This document shows positions 1 through 5,480 of a DNA stretch of 5,480 bases, in pieces. The notes under the pieces are model-generated. The model was not told the DNA's origin, did not search any database, and was given only the letters and a program-made list of their open reading frames with translations. A program made the position numbers and the translations under genes. Position 1 is the stretch's first letter. Each line of letters opens with the position of its first letter. The DNA is from Rubritepida sp. (GTDB lineage: Bacteria; Pseudomonadota; Alphaproteobacteria; Acetobacterales; Acetobacteraceae): assembly GCA_028291485.1 (NCBI GenBank), contig JAQGHZ010000343.1, positions 1 to 5,480 of the forward strand, given 5' to 3'.

Positions 1-1
1 C

Positions 2-1576
2 CTCGATGAGACCAAGGCGCGCTACGCCCAGGACACCAATGCCCGCACCCTGCCGGAGGTGCTTGATGGAGCCGACATCTTCCTCGGCCTCTCCGCCCCA
101 CGCGTGCTGAAGGGCGAATGGCTGTCCAAGCTCGCCCCCAAGCCGCTGGTGCTGGCCCTGGCCAATCCGGAGCCCGAGATCCTGCCCGAGGCCGTCCGCG
201 CGGCACGGCCGGATGCGATCGTGGCCACGGGACGGACGGACTACCCGAACCAGGTCAATAACGTCCTCTGCTTCCCCTTCATCTTCCGCGGCGCGCTGGA
301 CGCCGGCGCCACCACGATCAACGAGGCGATGAAGGTCGCGGCGGTCGAGGCGATCGCCGCCCTGGCGCGCGTCGAGGCGAGCGAGGTCGTGGCCGCGGCC
401 TATGGCGGCGTGGCCCCGGTCTTCGGGCCGGAATACATCATCCCCAAGCCCTTCGACCCGCGCCTGATCCTGGAGATCGCGCCGGCCGTCGCGAAGGCGG
501 CGATGGACAGCGGCGTCTCGCGCCGGCCCATCCTGGATTTCGTGGCCTACAAGGCGGACCTGTCCCGCTTCGTCTACCGCTCCGGCAACCTGATGCGCCC
601 CGTGCAGGAGCTGGCGAAGAGCCGGCCGGCCCGGATCGTCTTCGCCGAGGGCGAGGACGAGCGCACGCTGCGCGCCGTGCAGACCGTGCTGGACGAGGGG
701 ACGGCCCTGCCCATCCTCATCGGCCGCGCGGCGGTGGTCGAGGCCAAGGTGAAGGCACTCGGCCTGCGCATGGCGCTCGGCTCATCCGTGACGGTGCGGC
801 ACCCGACCGAGCAGCCCGAATACTTCGCCCCGCTGGTGGAGGCCTACAAGGCCAAGGTCGGCCGGCGCGGCCTCACGCCCTCGGCCGCCGAGCGCCGCAT
901 CGCCAGCCGCCCCGGCATCGCCGCCGCCATGATGCTGGAGGCCGGCCTGGCCGATGCCGCCATCACCGGCGGGCTCGGCGACTGGATGCGGGAGTGGGAG
1001 GACGCGCTGAGCTGCATCGGCAAGCGCGCCGATGTGAGCCGCGCCTATGCGCTCTCGGCCGTCATCACCCAGGGCGCCACGCTTTTCTTCGCCGACACGC
1101 ACCTGCTGCTGGACCCGACGGCGGCGCAGCTCTCGGAGATGACGCTGCTGGCCGCGGAGGAGGTGCGCCGCTTCGGCATCGTGCCCAAGGTGGCGCTGCT
1201 GAGTCATTCCTCCTACGGCGCCTCGGGCGCGCCCAGCGCGCGCAAGATGCGCGAGGCGCTGAAGCTGATCCGCGCCGCCGCTCCCGACCTGGAGGTGGAT
1301 GGCGAGATGCATGGCGACGCCGCGATCGTCGAGGCCATCCGCGCCAAGGCCGTGCCGGACCCGAAGCTGGAGGGCATGGCGAACCTGCTGATCTTCCCGA
1401 ACATCGATTCGGCGAACATCGCCTTCAACCTGGTGAAGGCGGTGTCCGACGGGCTGCAGGTGGGGCCCATGCTGCTGGGCATGAACAAGCCCGTCCACGT
1501 GCTGGTGCCGAGCGTGACGGCGCGGGGCATCGCGAACCTGGCGGCGGTGGCGGGGAGCCAGGTGCGGCGGGGGTAG
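2..1576 (+). CDS. maeB: NADP-dependent malic enzyme with C-terminal phosphotransacetylase-like domain (5' partial)
   Basis: This is the C-terminal part of a MaeB-type malic enzyme, a cytosolic enzyme that oxidatively decarboxylates malate to pyruvate, normally with NADP+. The frame is open from the left edge, so the start lies outside; 524 residues are visible of a family length near 760. A GTG at 59 is internal, because the conserved frame continues upstream of it. Visible residues 1 to about 185 are the end of the malic enzyme domain: ALANPEPEI around Asn55, then GRTDYPNQVNNVLCFPFIFR from residue 77, then FGPEYIIPKPFDPRL. Residues from about 199 to 522 are a phosphotransacetylase (PTA)-family domain, with RIVFAEGEDERTLRA, the FFADTHLLLDPTA segment and SHSSYGASGAPSARKM. 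In characterised MaeB proteins this domain lacks PTA activity and senses acetyl-CoA allosterically; here that is inferred. The domain is intact, with no frameshift. The gene ends 2 nt from the stop of the convergent esterase gene. Confidence 0.95.
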   Translation, partial: LDETKARYAQDTNARTLPEVLDGADIFLGLSAPRVLKGEWLSKLAPKPLVLALANPEPEILPEAVRAARPDAIVATGRTDYPNQVNNVLCFPFIFRGALDAGATTINEAMKVAAVEAIAALARVEASEVVAAAYGGVAPVFGPEYIIPKPFDPRLILEIAPAVAKAAMDSGVSRRPILDFVAYKADLSRFVYRSGNLMRPVQELAKSRPARIVFAEGEDERTLRAVQTVLDEGTALPILIGRAAVVEAKVKALGLRMALGSSVTVRHPTEQPEYFAPLVEAYKAKVGRRGLTPSAAERRIASRPGIAAAMMLEAGLADAAITGGLGDWMREWEDALSCIGKRADVSRAYALSAVITQGATLFFADTHLLLDPTAAQLSEMTLLAAEEVRRFGIVPKVALLSHSSYGASGAPSARKMREALKLIRAAAPDLEVDGEMHGDAAIVEAIRAKAVPDPKLEGMANLLIFPNIDSANIAFNLVKAVSDGLQVGPMLLGMNKPVHVLVPSVTARGIANLAAVAGSQVRRG

Positions 1577-1583
1577 GCCTACC
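1572..1583. repeat. 12-bp perfect palindrome spanning both convergent stop codons
   Basis: The sequence GGTAGGCCTACC is its own reverse complement. It contains the TAG stop of the malic enzyme gene (1574-1576), a 2-nt gap, and the TAG stop of the minus-strand esterase gene (CTA, 1579-1581). It has no loop and no T-tract on either side, so it does not look like an intrinsic terminator. Two symmetric TAG codons 2 nt apart already give most of the symmetry. The palindrome itself is certain; any function is unknown. Confidence 0.6.
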
Positions 1584-2646
1584 GCATCAGCCCTGCGCGG
1601 CGCAGCGCCGTCTCGATGATCTGCGTGATGGGCCCGGCGGGCGCCGCCTGGTCCACGTCCTGCTCGGGCACTGGCTTCGCCGCGCGGCGGGATGCCGCGG
1701 GCGCCAGCCCCCAGAAGCGCGCGATATGCCGCGTGGAGGAAATCGCCACATCCAGCATATAGGCCCCGGCCGTCTCGCCCGGCTCGGCGCTATCGAGCGG
1801 CGTGCCGTGGCCCATGCCGGCGATGTCGTAGCGCTCGATCACCGCGCGGCCCTCGCGGTTGCACCACACCTCATGCGGAAAGCCGTCCACCATCTCGGTA
1901 TGGGTCGGCTTCGCACCGACGCCGTGCAATCCGCGCCACTGCTCCAGGATCGCCTCAGCATTGGAGGGGCTGACCGTCCTGTCCGCGCTGCCCTGCCAGA
2001 TCGAGATCGTCGGCCAGGGCCCCTCATGATCGGACGCGCCGCGCACCAGCGCCTCCAGCCCCGCCACCTCCGCCAGGCCGTGGCCGCGCATGCGGTCGAA
2101 GGCCTCGGGCACGGACCCGGCCACGCCATGGGGCAGGCCGGCGATGATCGCCCCGCCGGCGAAGACCTCCGGATAGGTCGCCAGCATCACCGAGGCCATG
2201 GCGCCGCCCGCCGACAGCCCGGTGACGAAGATCCGGCGCCGGTCCAGGCCGTGGTCCAGCACCAGCCGCTCGATCATCTGCCGGATGGAGAGCGCCTCGC
2301 CCGCGCCGCGGCGCGTGTCCTCGGGCTGGAACCAGTTGAAGCAGAGGTTCGGGTTGTTGGCCCGCTGCTGCTCGGGAAAGAGCAGCGCGAAGCCCTGGCT
2401 CTCGGCCAGATGCGACCATCCGGAGTTGTTGTCGTAGCCGGCGGCATTCTGGGTGCAGCCATGCAGCACGACCACGAGCGGCGCATTCCGCGGCAGCGTC
2501 AATGGGATATGGGTCCAGGCGCGGAGCGCGCCGGGGTTGGAGCCGAAGCCCGTCATTTCCACGAGGTCGCCGGACGGTGTTTCGCCGGTGTCTCTCGCAT
2601 GACGGAGGGCAGCCAGACGGGCGATGGTATCGGACAGAGGCCGCAT
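1579..2646 (-). CDS. PHB depolymerase-family serine esterase (alpha/beta hydrolase)
   Basis: This 355-aa alpha/beta hydrolase resembles the short-chain polyhydroxyalkanoate depolymerase (catalytic domain type 1)/feruloyl esterase group, which hydrolyses ester bonds in PHB or aryl esters. The oxyanion-hole motif LHGCTQ is at residues 61-66. The lipase box GLSAGG is at 143-148, with nucleophile Ser145. Likely catalytic partners are Asp222 in WQGSADRTVSP and His280 in GMGHGTPLD. The segment around 97-106 (NNPNLCFNWF) is also typical of the family. The N-terminus has no hydrophobic signal peptide, so the product is probably cytoplasmic, unlike secreted PHB depolymerases. The C-terminal 55 or so residues, rich in Ala, Pro and Arg, are not recognisable. 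The start is well supported: AAGGA lies 6 nt upstream, and an in-frame TAA begins 12 nt before the ATG, excluding longer forms. Substrate is uncertain: PHB oligomers, feruloyl or other esters are all possible. Confidence 0.9.
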   Translation of the reverse strand: MRPLSDTIARLAALRHARDTGETPSGDLVEMTGFGSNPGALRAWTHIPLTLPRNAPLVVVLHGCTQNAAGYDNNSGWSHLAESQGFALLFPEQQRANNPNLCFNWFQPEDTRRGAGEALSIRQMIERLVLDHGLDRRRIFVTGLSAGGAMASVMLATYPEVFAGGAIIAGLPHGVAGSVPEAFDRMRGHGLAEVAGLEALVRGASDHEGPWPTISIWQGSADRTVSPSNAEAILEQWRGLHGVGAKPTHTEMVDGFPHEVWCNREGRAVIERYDIAGMGHGTPLDSAEPGETAGAYMLDVAISSTRHIARFWGLAPAASRRAAKPVPEQDVDQAAPAGPITQIIETALRRAGLMR

Positions 2647-2652
2647 GGGAAA

Positions 2653-2657
2653 TCCTT
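2653..2657 (-). promoter_or_regulatory. Ribosome binding site of the esterase gene
   Basis: On the minus strand this reads AAGGA and sits 6 nt before the ATG at 2646, a good Shine-Dalgarno match and spacing. An in-frame TAA (plus-strand TTA, 2656-2658) overlaps it, so translation cannot start further upstream in this frame. This fixes the esterase start. Confidence 0.75.
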
Positions 2658-2710
2658 ACGTGCCGGGTTGGAAGGCTCCGGAACGTTCATAAACGCTCGG
2701 GAAACGCCGT

Positions 2711-2732
2711 CGTTGTGCGGTGCAGCATAACG
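2711..2732. repeat. Imperfect inverted repeat, 8-bp arms with 6-bp spacer; candidate operator
   Basis: The arms are CGTTGTGC (2711-2718) and GCATAACG (2725-2732), separated by 6 bp. Seven of eight positions are complementary; the exception at the fifth base is a G-T wobble if the plus strand is transcribed and an A-C mismatch in minus-strand RNA. The repeat sits 64 bp upstream of the esterase start and 27 bp past the end of the glycosyltransferase-like gene. Its size and symmetry fit a dimeric repressor site. A terminator is less likely, because no T-run follows on the minus strand. Confidence 0.4.
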
Positions 2733-2759
2733 ATTTGGGGAGGTTCCGCACGAAATCCA

Positions 2760-3524
2760 TCACCGCGTAGGTGAAAACATCGCCATGGGATCCCCGGCCA
2801 GCGACACCTGCCCGTGGTGCTCCAGCCGGAGGGCCGGGTCGCACCACACCTCGCCGCCGAGCGCGCGCCAGCGGGCACAGAACAAATAGTCCTCGCTGAG
2901 GTAGCGCCCCTCGCCGGGCGCGGCCTTCGGGTCGATTCCCGCTTCGAAGAAGGCATAGGTCGGCCCTTCCTCGGTCTGGTGCAGGGTTTCCGGGCGCGCT
3001 TCGGCCAGCTTCTCCAGCACGCTCCGGTGCATCAGGAGAAAGCCGGTGCCGATGGCCTCGGCCTCCACCGCGCCGGTCGTCGCGTCGCGGCGCACGGTCG
3101 CGCCCTGTCCCCCCGGAAAGGTCGCGACCCAATCCGAGCCGCCGAGCCGTTTGCTGCGGTAGAGCCCGCCGACCAGCGGCCGCCCATGCCCCAGCAGTCG
3201 CAGCACGGCATCCGCGCCGAAGCCGATGTCGCTGTCCAGGAAGAGCAGATGCGAGGCGGAGGATCGCAGGAAGATGGCCGCCAGCGTGTTCCGCCCGCGC
3301 GTGATCAGGCTCTCATTGGTCAGCGTCGCCACCGCGAAGGACAGGCCGAGCGCGAGGCAGGTCCGTTGCGTGTCCAGCAGCCCGCGCAGGGCGGCCGCCG
3401 TCACCATCCCGCCGTAGCAGGGCATGCCTACCATAAGGCCGCTGCTCTCGATCGAGGACCGGAAGACGGGCGCCGATTCGGCAATCCAGGGCGGCGCGGG
3501 GCGGTGTTCGAGCTGCAGCGGCAT
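2760..3524 (-). CDS. GT-A fold glycosyltransferase-like protein
   Basis: This 254-aa protein resembles family 2-like (GT-A) glycosyltransferases, which transfer sugars from nucleotide-activated donors in the cytoplasm. The nucleotide-binding start is likely LMVGMPCYGG at residues 30-39. The DxD-type metal/donor motif is LFLDSDIGF at 94-102 (Asp97, Asp99). GGLYRSKR lies at 119-126, GTGFLLMHRSVLEKL at 159-173, an acidic SEDYLFCARW at 210-219 that may hold the catalytic base, and LEHHG at 234-238. No membrane segment or signal peptide is seen. The first 30 residues or so are weakly conserved, so a start at Met31 or Met34 is possible; the ATG at 3524 has only a weak AGG 9 nt upstream. It follows the CHAT gene by 33 bp on the same strand, suggesting co-transcription and translational coupling. 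Acceptor and donor sugars cannot be told from the sequence. It does not resemble a gasdermin, the partner of some bacterial CHAT proteases. Confidence 0.75.
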   Translation of the reverse strand: MPLQLEHRPAPPWIAESAPVFRSSIESSGLMVGMPCYGGMVTAAALRGLLDTQRTCLALGLSFAVATLTNESLITRGRNTLAAIFLRSSASHLLFLDSDIGFGADAVLRLLGHGRPLVGGLYRSKRLGGSDWVATFPGGQGATVRRDATTGAVEAEAIGTGFLLMHRSVLEKLAEARPETLHQTEEGPTYAFFEAGIDPKAAPGEGRYLSEDYLFCARWRALGGEVWCDPALRLEHHGQVSLAGDPMAMFSPTR

Positions 3525-3557
3525 GCGTCGCAGCCTGTCATGCCGGCGGGAGTCGCT

Positions 3558-5480
3558 CTACCCCGCGCGGGCCGCCGCCGCCGGCCCGGGCCCGATCATC
3601 GCGAAGGGCGCCCAGAGCGCCGGATGCCCCTGGCCTGCGGACCGCATCAGCCCGATCTGCGCCTTGCGCAGCGCCTCGGCCGGCGCGTCGCCGCTCTTGA
3701 TGTTCTGCAGCGTGAAGAAGGCGATGCGCGCCGCGGCCACGTCGTTCACGTACCAGTGCGTCACCAGCAGCCCGCGCGCGCCGCTGAAGAAGAAGGCGCG
3801 CGCCAGGGTCGAGAGGCTCTCGCCCGCCGCCGCGCCGCCGCCGGAATTGCAGGCCGAGAGCACGACGAGATCGGCATCGAGGTTGAGGTCCAGGATGGTC
3901 CCCGCCGTCAGCAGCGCCTGCGTCGCCGTCGGGCCGTTGCCGGCCGAGGCGATGATGGCCGGCTCCGTCAGGCAGGTCAGCTCGGCGGGGAGGACGCCGT
4001 GGGTGGCAAAATGCAGGATGCGGTAGTTGCGCAGATCGACCGCCCGCACGGAGGCGACGGTGAAGGCCTCGCCGGTGCGGTGGTCGGCTGCGGTCGCGCC
4101 CATCACCTGCTGCGCCGCCTGGAGCTCGATCGCGGCCGCCGGCAGGCGCGCGAGGCTGGAGAGTCCCTGGCCGCAGCTCGGCTCGGCCGGGAAGGAGCGG
4201 GCGGCGAAGGCCACCGGCACGGGTCGCGGGTCGCCGAAGCCGAACCAGGGCCGGGTCGCGACGGAATTGCCGGCCCGGCGCAGCGTGACGAGGCTCGCGG
4301 CGGCCGGCACATGCGTGACCGGCATCTTCTGGACCAGGAAGGCGACGTTCTCATGCCCCTGCGGCGCGGGCGGCGCTGCTGTCACCAGCAGGCCGTAGGG
4401 CAGGGAGAGCATCGGCCCCTCGGCCAGCGCGACCATGGACTTCGCACGGCCCATCGGTTCCGCGACGGCGGCGAACAGCGCCTGATGCAGGGCATAGGCG
4501 GCGCCCGCCTCGAAGGGCCGGCGCGAGGTGCCGGATTCCGTGCTCGCCCGGATCTTCGCGACGAGCGCCGCGACCTCGGCGGTATCGGCGCCGACGCGGC
4601 CCACGCTCAGGCTTCCGTCGAGCAGCACGAAGGTCCAGCCGCGCCGGTCGGGCGGTAGGGTGGTGGCGACCAGCGCCTCGCCCGGCGCCAGCGCGGCCAG
4701 CACGTTGGCAGCCGAGGCGACGGATTGCACGAGCTGGCTGTAGCCGGGCGCGGCCGACTGCGCGGCGGCATCGGCCTCGCCGGCGGCGCTCTCGGCCTCG
4801 TTGATCTGGGCGGTCAGCCCCGTCACGTCGCGACCGAGGGCGGCGGCCGCGTCGCGCTCGCGGTAGTGGGCGATGAGCGTGCGATCGGCCTCGTCCCGGC
4901 GGCGCAGGGCGTCGGCGACGGCCGGGTTGCGCGCGCCGGCGGCAAGGCGCGCGGCGGCGGTGGCGATCTGCGTCGTGGTCACGCCGCCCTGGCTGAGCTG
5001 CGCGGCCTCGAAGGCCTCCGCCAGGCCCTCGGGCGTGCCGAGGGCGATGAAGGCGTCCACGCAGGGCGCGATGCGGATCGGCGAGGTGCCCTCGCGCAGG
5101 TTGCGCAGCACGGCGGCGGCGTCGCGGCAGGGGCCCACGGCCGCGGCGGGCGAGAGGTTCGCCGCACGCAGCAGCAGTGTCTCCGCGAGGGGGCGCGAGC
5201 GTGGGATGCCGCGGGCGAAGCGGGTCGCGGAGCGGCCGAAATAGGCGGCGGCGGTGCTGAAGCGGCCGGCCCCCGCGGCGGCGGCGCCCTCGGTGCGGGC
5301 AATCCGGGCGGCAATCACGTCGGTACCGTTGGCGGTGCCGGTCGCGACGAGCGCCAGCCGCGCGGCCTCGGCCGCGGCGGTCTCGGCTTCGGCATAGCGG
5401 CCGGCGGCGCGCAGCACGGCGGCGGTGTTGCGGCGGGTCTCGATGAGGCCGATCAGCGCCCGGTTGACCAGCGGATCGAC
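3558..5480 (-). CDS. TPR-CHAT domain protein, putative caspase-like cysteine protease (5' partial)
   Basis: The frame stays open to the right edge, so the N-terminus is missing; 640 residues are visible. Residues 18-40 contain a TPR-like helix pair (LRAAGRYAEAE), with a second weaker one near 65-82 (GAGRFSTAAAYF). An Ala-rich helical stretch around 155-245 may form a coiled-coil linker. From about 255 to 635 is a CHAT domain, the clan CD fold named for caspase/HetF association with TPRs. The predicted catalytic His494 is in ILHFATHG (codon 3999-4001) and Cys544 in VVLSACNSGGG (codon 3849-3851). The end carries LARAFFFSGARGLLVTHW, PAEALRKAQIGLM and HPALWAPFAMIG, all typical of the family. Both dyad residues are present, so it is predicted active. 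CHAT proteases cut specific partner proteins, as in TPR-CHAT/Csx29 of type III-E CRISPR and gasdermin activation; neither partner is visible here. The GTG at 5417 is an unlikely start because the TPR-like frame continues upstream. The glycosyltransferase-like gene follows in the same frame. Confidence 0.9.
   Translation of the reverse strand, partial: VDPLVNRALIGLIETRRNTAAVLRAAGRYAEAETAAAEAARLALVATGTANGTDVIAARIARTEGAAAAGAGRFSTAAAYFGRSATRFARGIPRSRPLAETLLLRAANLSPAAAVGPCRDAAAVLRNLREGTSPIRIAPCVDAFIALGTPEGLAEAFEAAQLSQGGVTTTQIATAAARLAAGARNPAVADALRRRDEADRTLIAHYRERDAAAALGRDVTGLTAQINEAESAAGEADAAAQSAAPGYSQLVQSVASAANVLAALAPGEALVATTLPPDRRGWTFVLLDGSLSVGRVGADTAEVAALVAKIRASTESGTSRRPFEAGAAYALHQALFAAVAEPMGRAKSMVALAEGPMLSLPYGLLVTAAPPAPQGHENVAFLVQKMPVTHVPAAASLVTLRRAGNSVATRPWFGFGDPRPVPVAFAARSFPAEPSCGQGLSSLARLPAAAIELQAAQQVMGATAADHRTGEAFTVASVRAVDLRNYRILHFATHGVLPAELTCLTEPAIIASAGNGPTATQALLTAGTILDLNLDADLVVLSACNSGGGAAAGESLSTLARAFFFSGARGLLVTHWYVNDVAAARIAFFTLQNIKSGDAPAEALRKAQIGLMRSAGQGHPALWAPFAMIGPGPAAAARAG

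Larger units (their letters stand above)
2647..2759 (-). promoter_or_regulatory. Intergenic region upstream of the esterase gene; probable promoter/operator zone
   Basis: These 113 bp separate the stop of the glycosyltransferase-like gene from the start of the esterase gene, and are visibly less GC-rich than the flanking genes. The region contains the esterase ribosome binding site, an inverted repeat at 2711-2732, and AACG words at 2682, 2692 and 2703 spaced 10 and 11 bp apart, the first inside the palindrome GAACGTTC (2681-2688). I found no convincing -35/-10 pair; the best -10-like words on the minus strand are TATGCT and TATGAA, neither with a matching -35. No stem followed by a T-run is present, so read-through from upstream genes is possible. 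A promoter here is inferred from the size and composition of the gap. Confidence 0.4.

Noticed and set aside
782..1498. Minus-strand open frame of 238 codons opposite the malic enzyme PTA domain
   Set aside because: The His/Gln/Arg-rich translation has no known motif and lies wholly within a conserved gene on the other strand.
1593..1610. Two overlapping short GC hairpins (CTGCG/CGCAG and CGGCG/CGCCG) just past the malic enzyme stop, a possible terminator
   Set aside because: They lie within the esterase coding sequence, the stems are only 5 bp, no T-run follows, and such stems are common by chance at this GC content.
994..2730. Plus-strand open frame of 578 codons running from the malic enzyme gene into the region opposite the esterase gene
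   Set aside because: It overlaps the true malic enzyme frame and the esterase, both motif-rich, and its own product looks like low-complexity shadow translation.
2716..2759. EcfG-type stress promoter (GGAAC ... CGTT) upstream of the esterase gene on the minus strand
   Set aside because: GGAAC and CGTT are both present, but only about 10 bp apart, well short of the 16-17 bp needed.
2656..3132. Minus-strand open frame ending in the esterase upstream gap, overlapping the glycosyltransferase-like gene in another frame; a possible frameshifted C-terminus of that gene
   Set aside because: The glycosyltransferase-like frame already contains its expected C-terminal motifs (SEDYLFCARW, LEHHG) before its stop, and the alternative frame shows no family similarity I can recognise.
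2760..3524. Possibility that the small gene next to the CHAT protease is a bacterial gasdermin
   Set aside because: Its length would fit, but LFLDSDIGF, GGLYRSKR, SEDYLFCARW and LEHHG are glycosyltransferase-like features and no gasdermin-like lipidation or pore-forming pattern is evident.
2814..4658. Long plus-strand open frame of 614 codons opposite the CHAT and glycosyltransferase-like genes
   Set aside because: Its translation is Arg/Gly/Ala-rich with no recognisable motif, while the minus-strand frames carry clear family motifs. Such antisense openness is expected at high GC with strong third-position bias.

Overview
The window is high-GC DNA (roughly 70% by eye) with strong G/C bias at third codon positions and dense coding on both strands. 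Its protein families fit an alphaproteobacterium, most plausibly an Acetobacteraceae/Roseomonas-like organism. That placement is inferred from composition and protein style and has not been tested by a search.

Layout. A plus-strand gene cut by the left edge (2-1576) encodes the C-terminal two thirds or so of a MaeB-type malic enzyme with its phosphotransacetylase-like regulatory domain. It meets, tail to tail and with only 2 nt between the stop codons, a minus-strand serine esterase of the polyhydroxybutyrate-depolymerase family (1579-2646). Upstream of the esterase on the minus strand is a 113-bp gap that is visibly less GC-rich than its surroundings. It holds a good ribosome binding site, an imperfect 22-bp inverted repeat and phased AACG repeats, and it is the likeliest place for a promoter or operator. 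Beyond it, still on the minus strand, are a 254-aa GT-A-type glycosyltransferase-like gene (2760-3524) and a large CHAT-domain protein with N-terminal TPR-like helices (3558 to the right edge, 5' end missing).

How the genes relate. The CHAT gene and the glycosyltransferase-like gene are 33 bp apart, share a strand and lie in the same reading frame with a single TAG between them, so they look co-transcribed. The CHAT protein keeps the His and Cys expected of an active caspase-like protease. The esterase is probably a separate transcription unit or the end of the same one. Malic enzyme and PHB-type esterase both touch acetyl-CoA/C4 carbon storage, but convergent orientation gives no evidence that they are co-regulated.

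The most interesting part is the CHAT protease/glycosyltransferase pair, whose missing 5' neighbours would decide its role. No RNA genes, CRISPR arrays, insertion sequences or attachment sites were seen.
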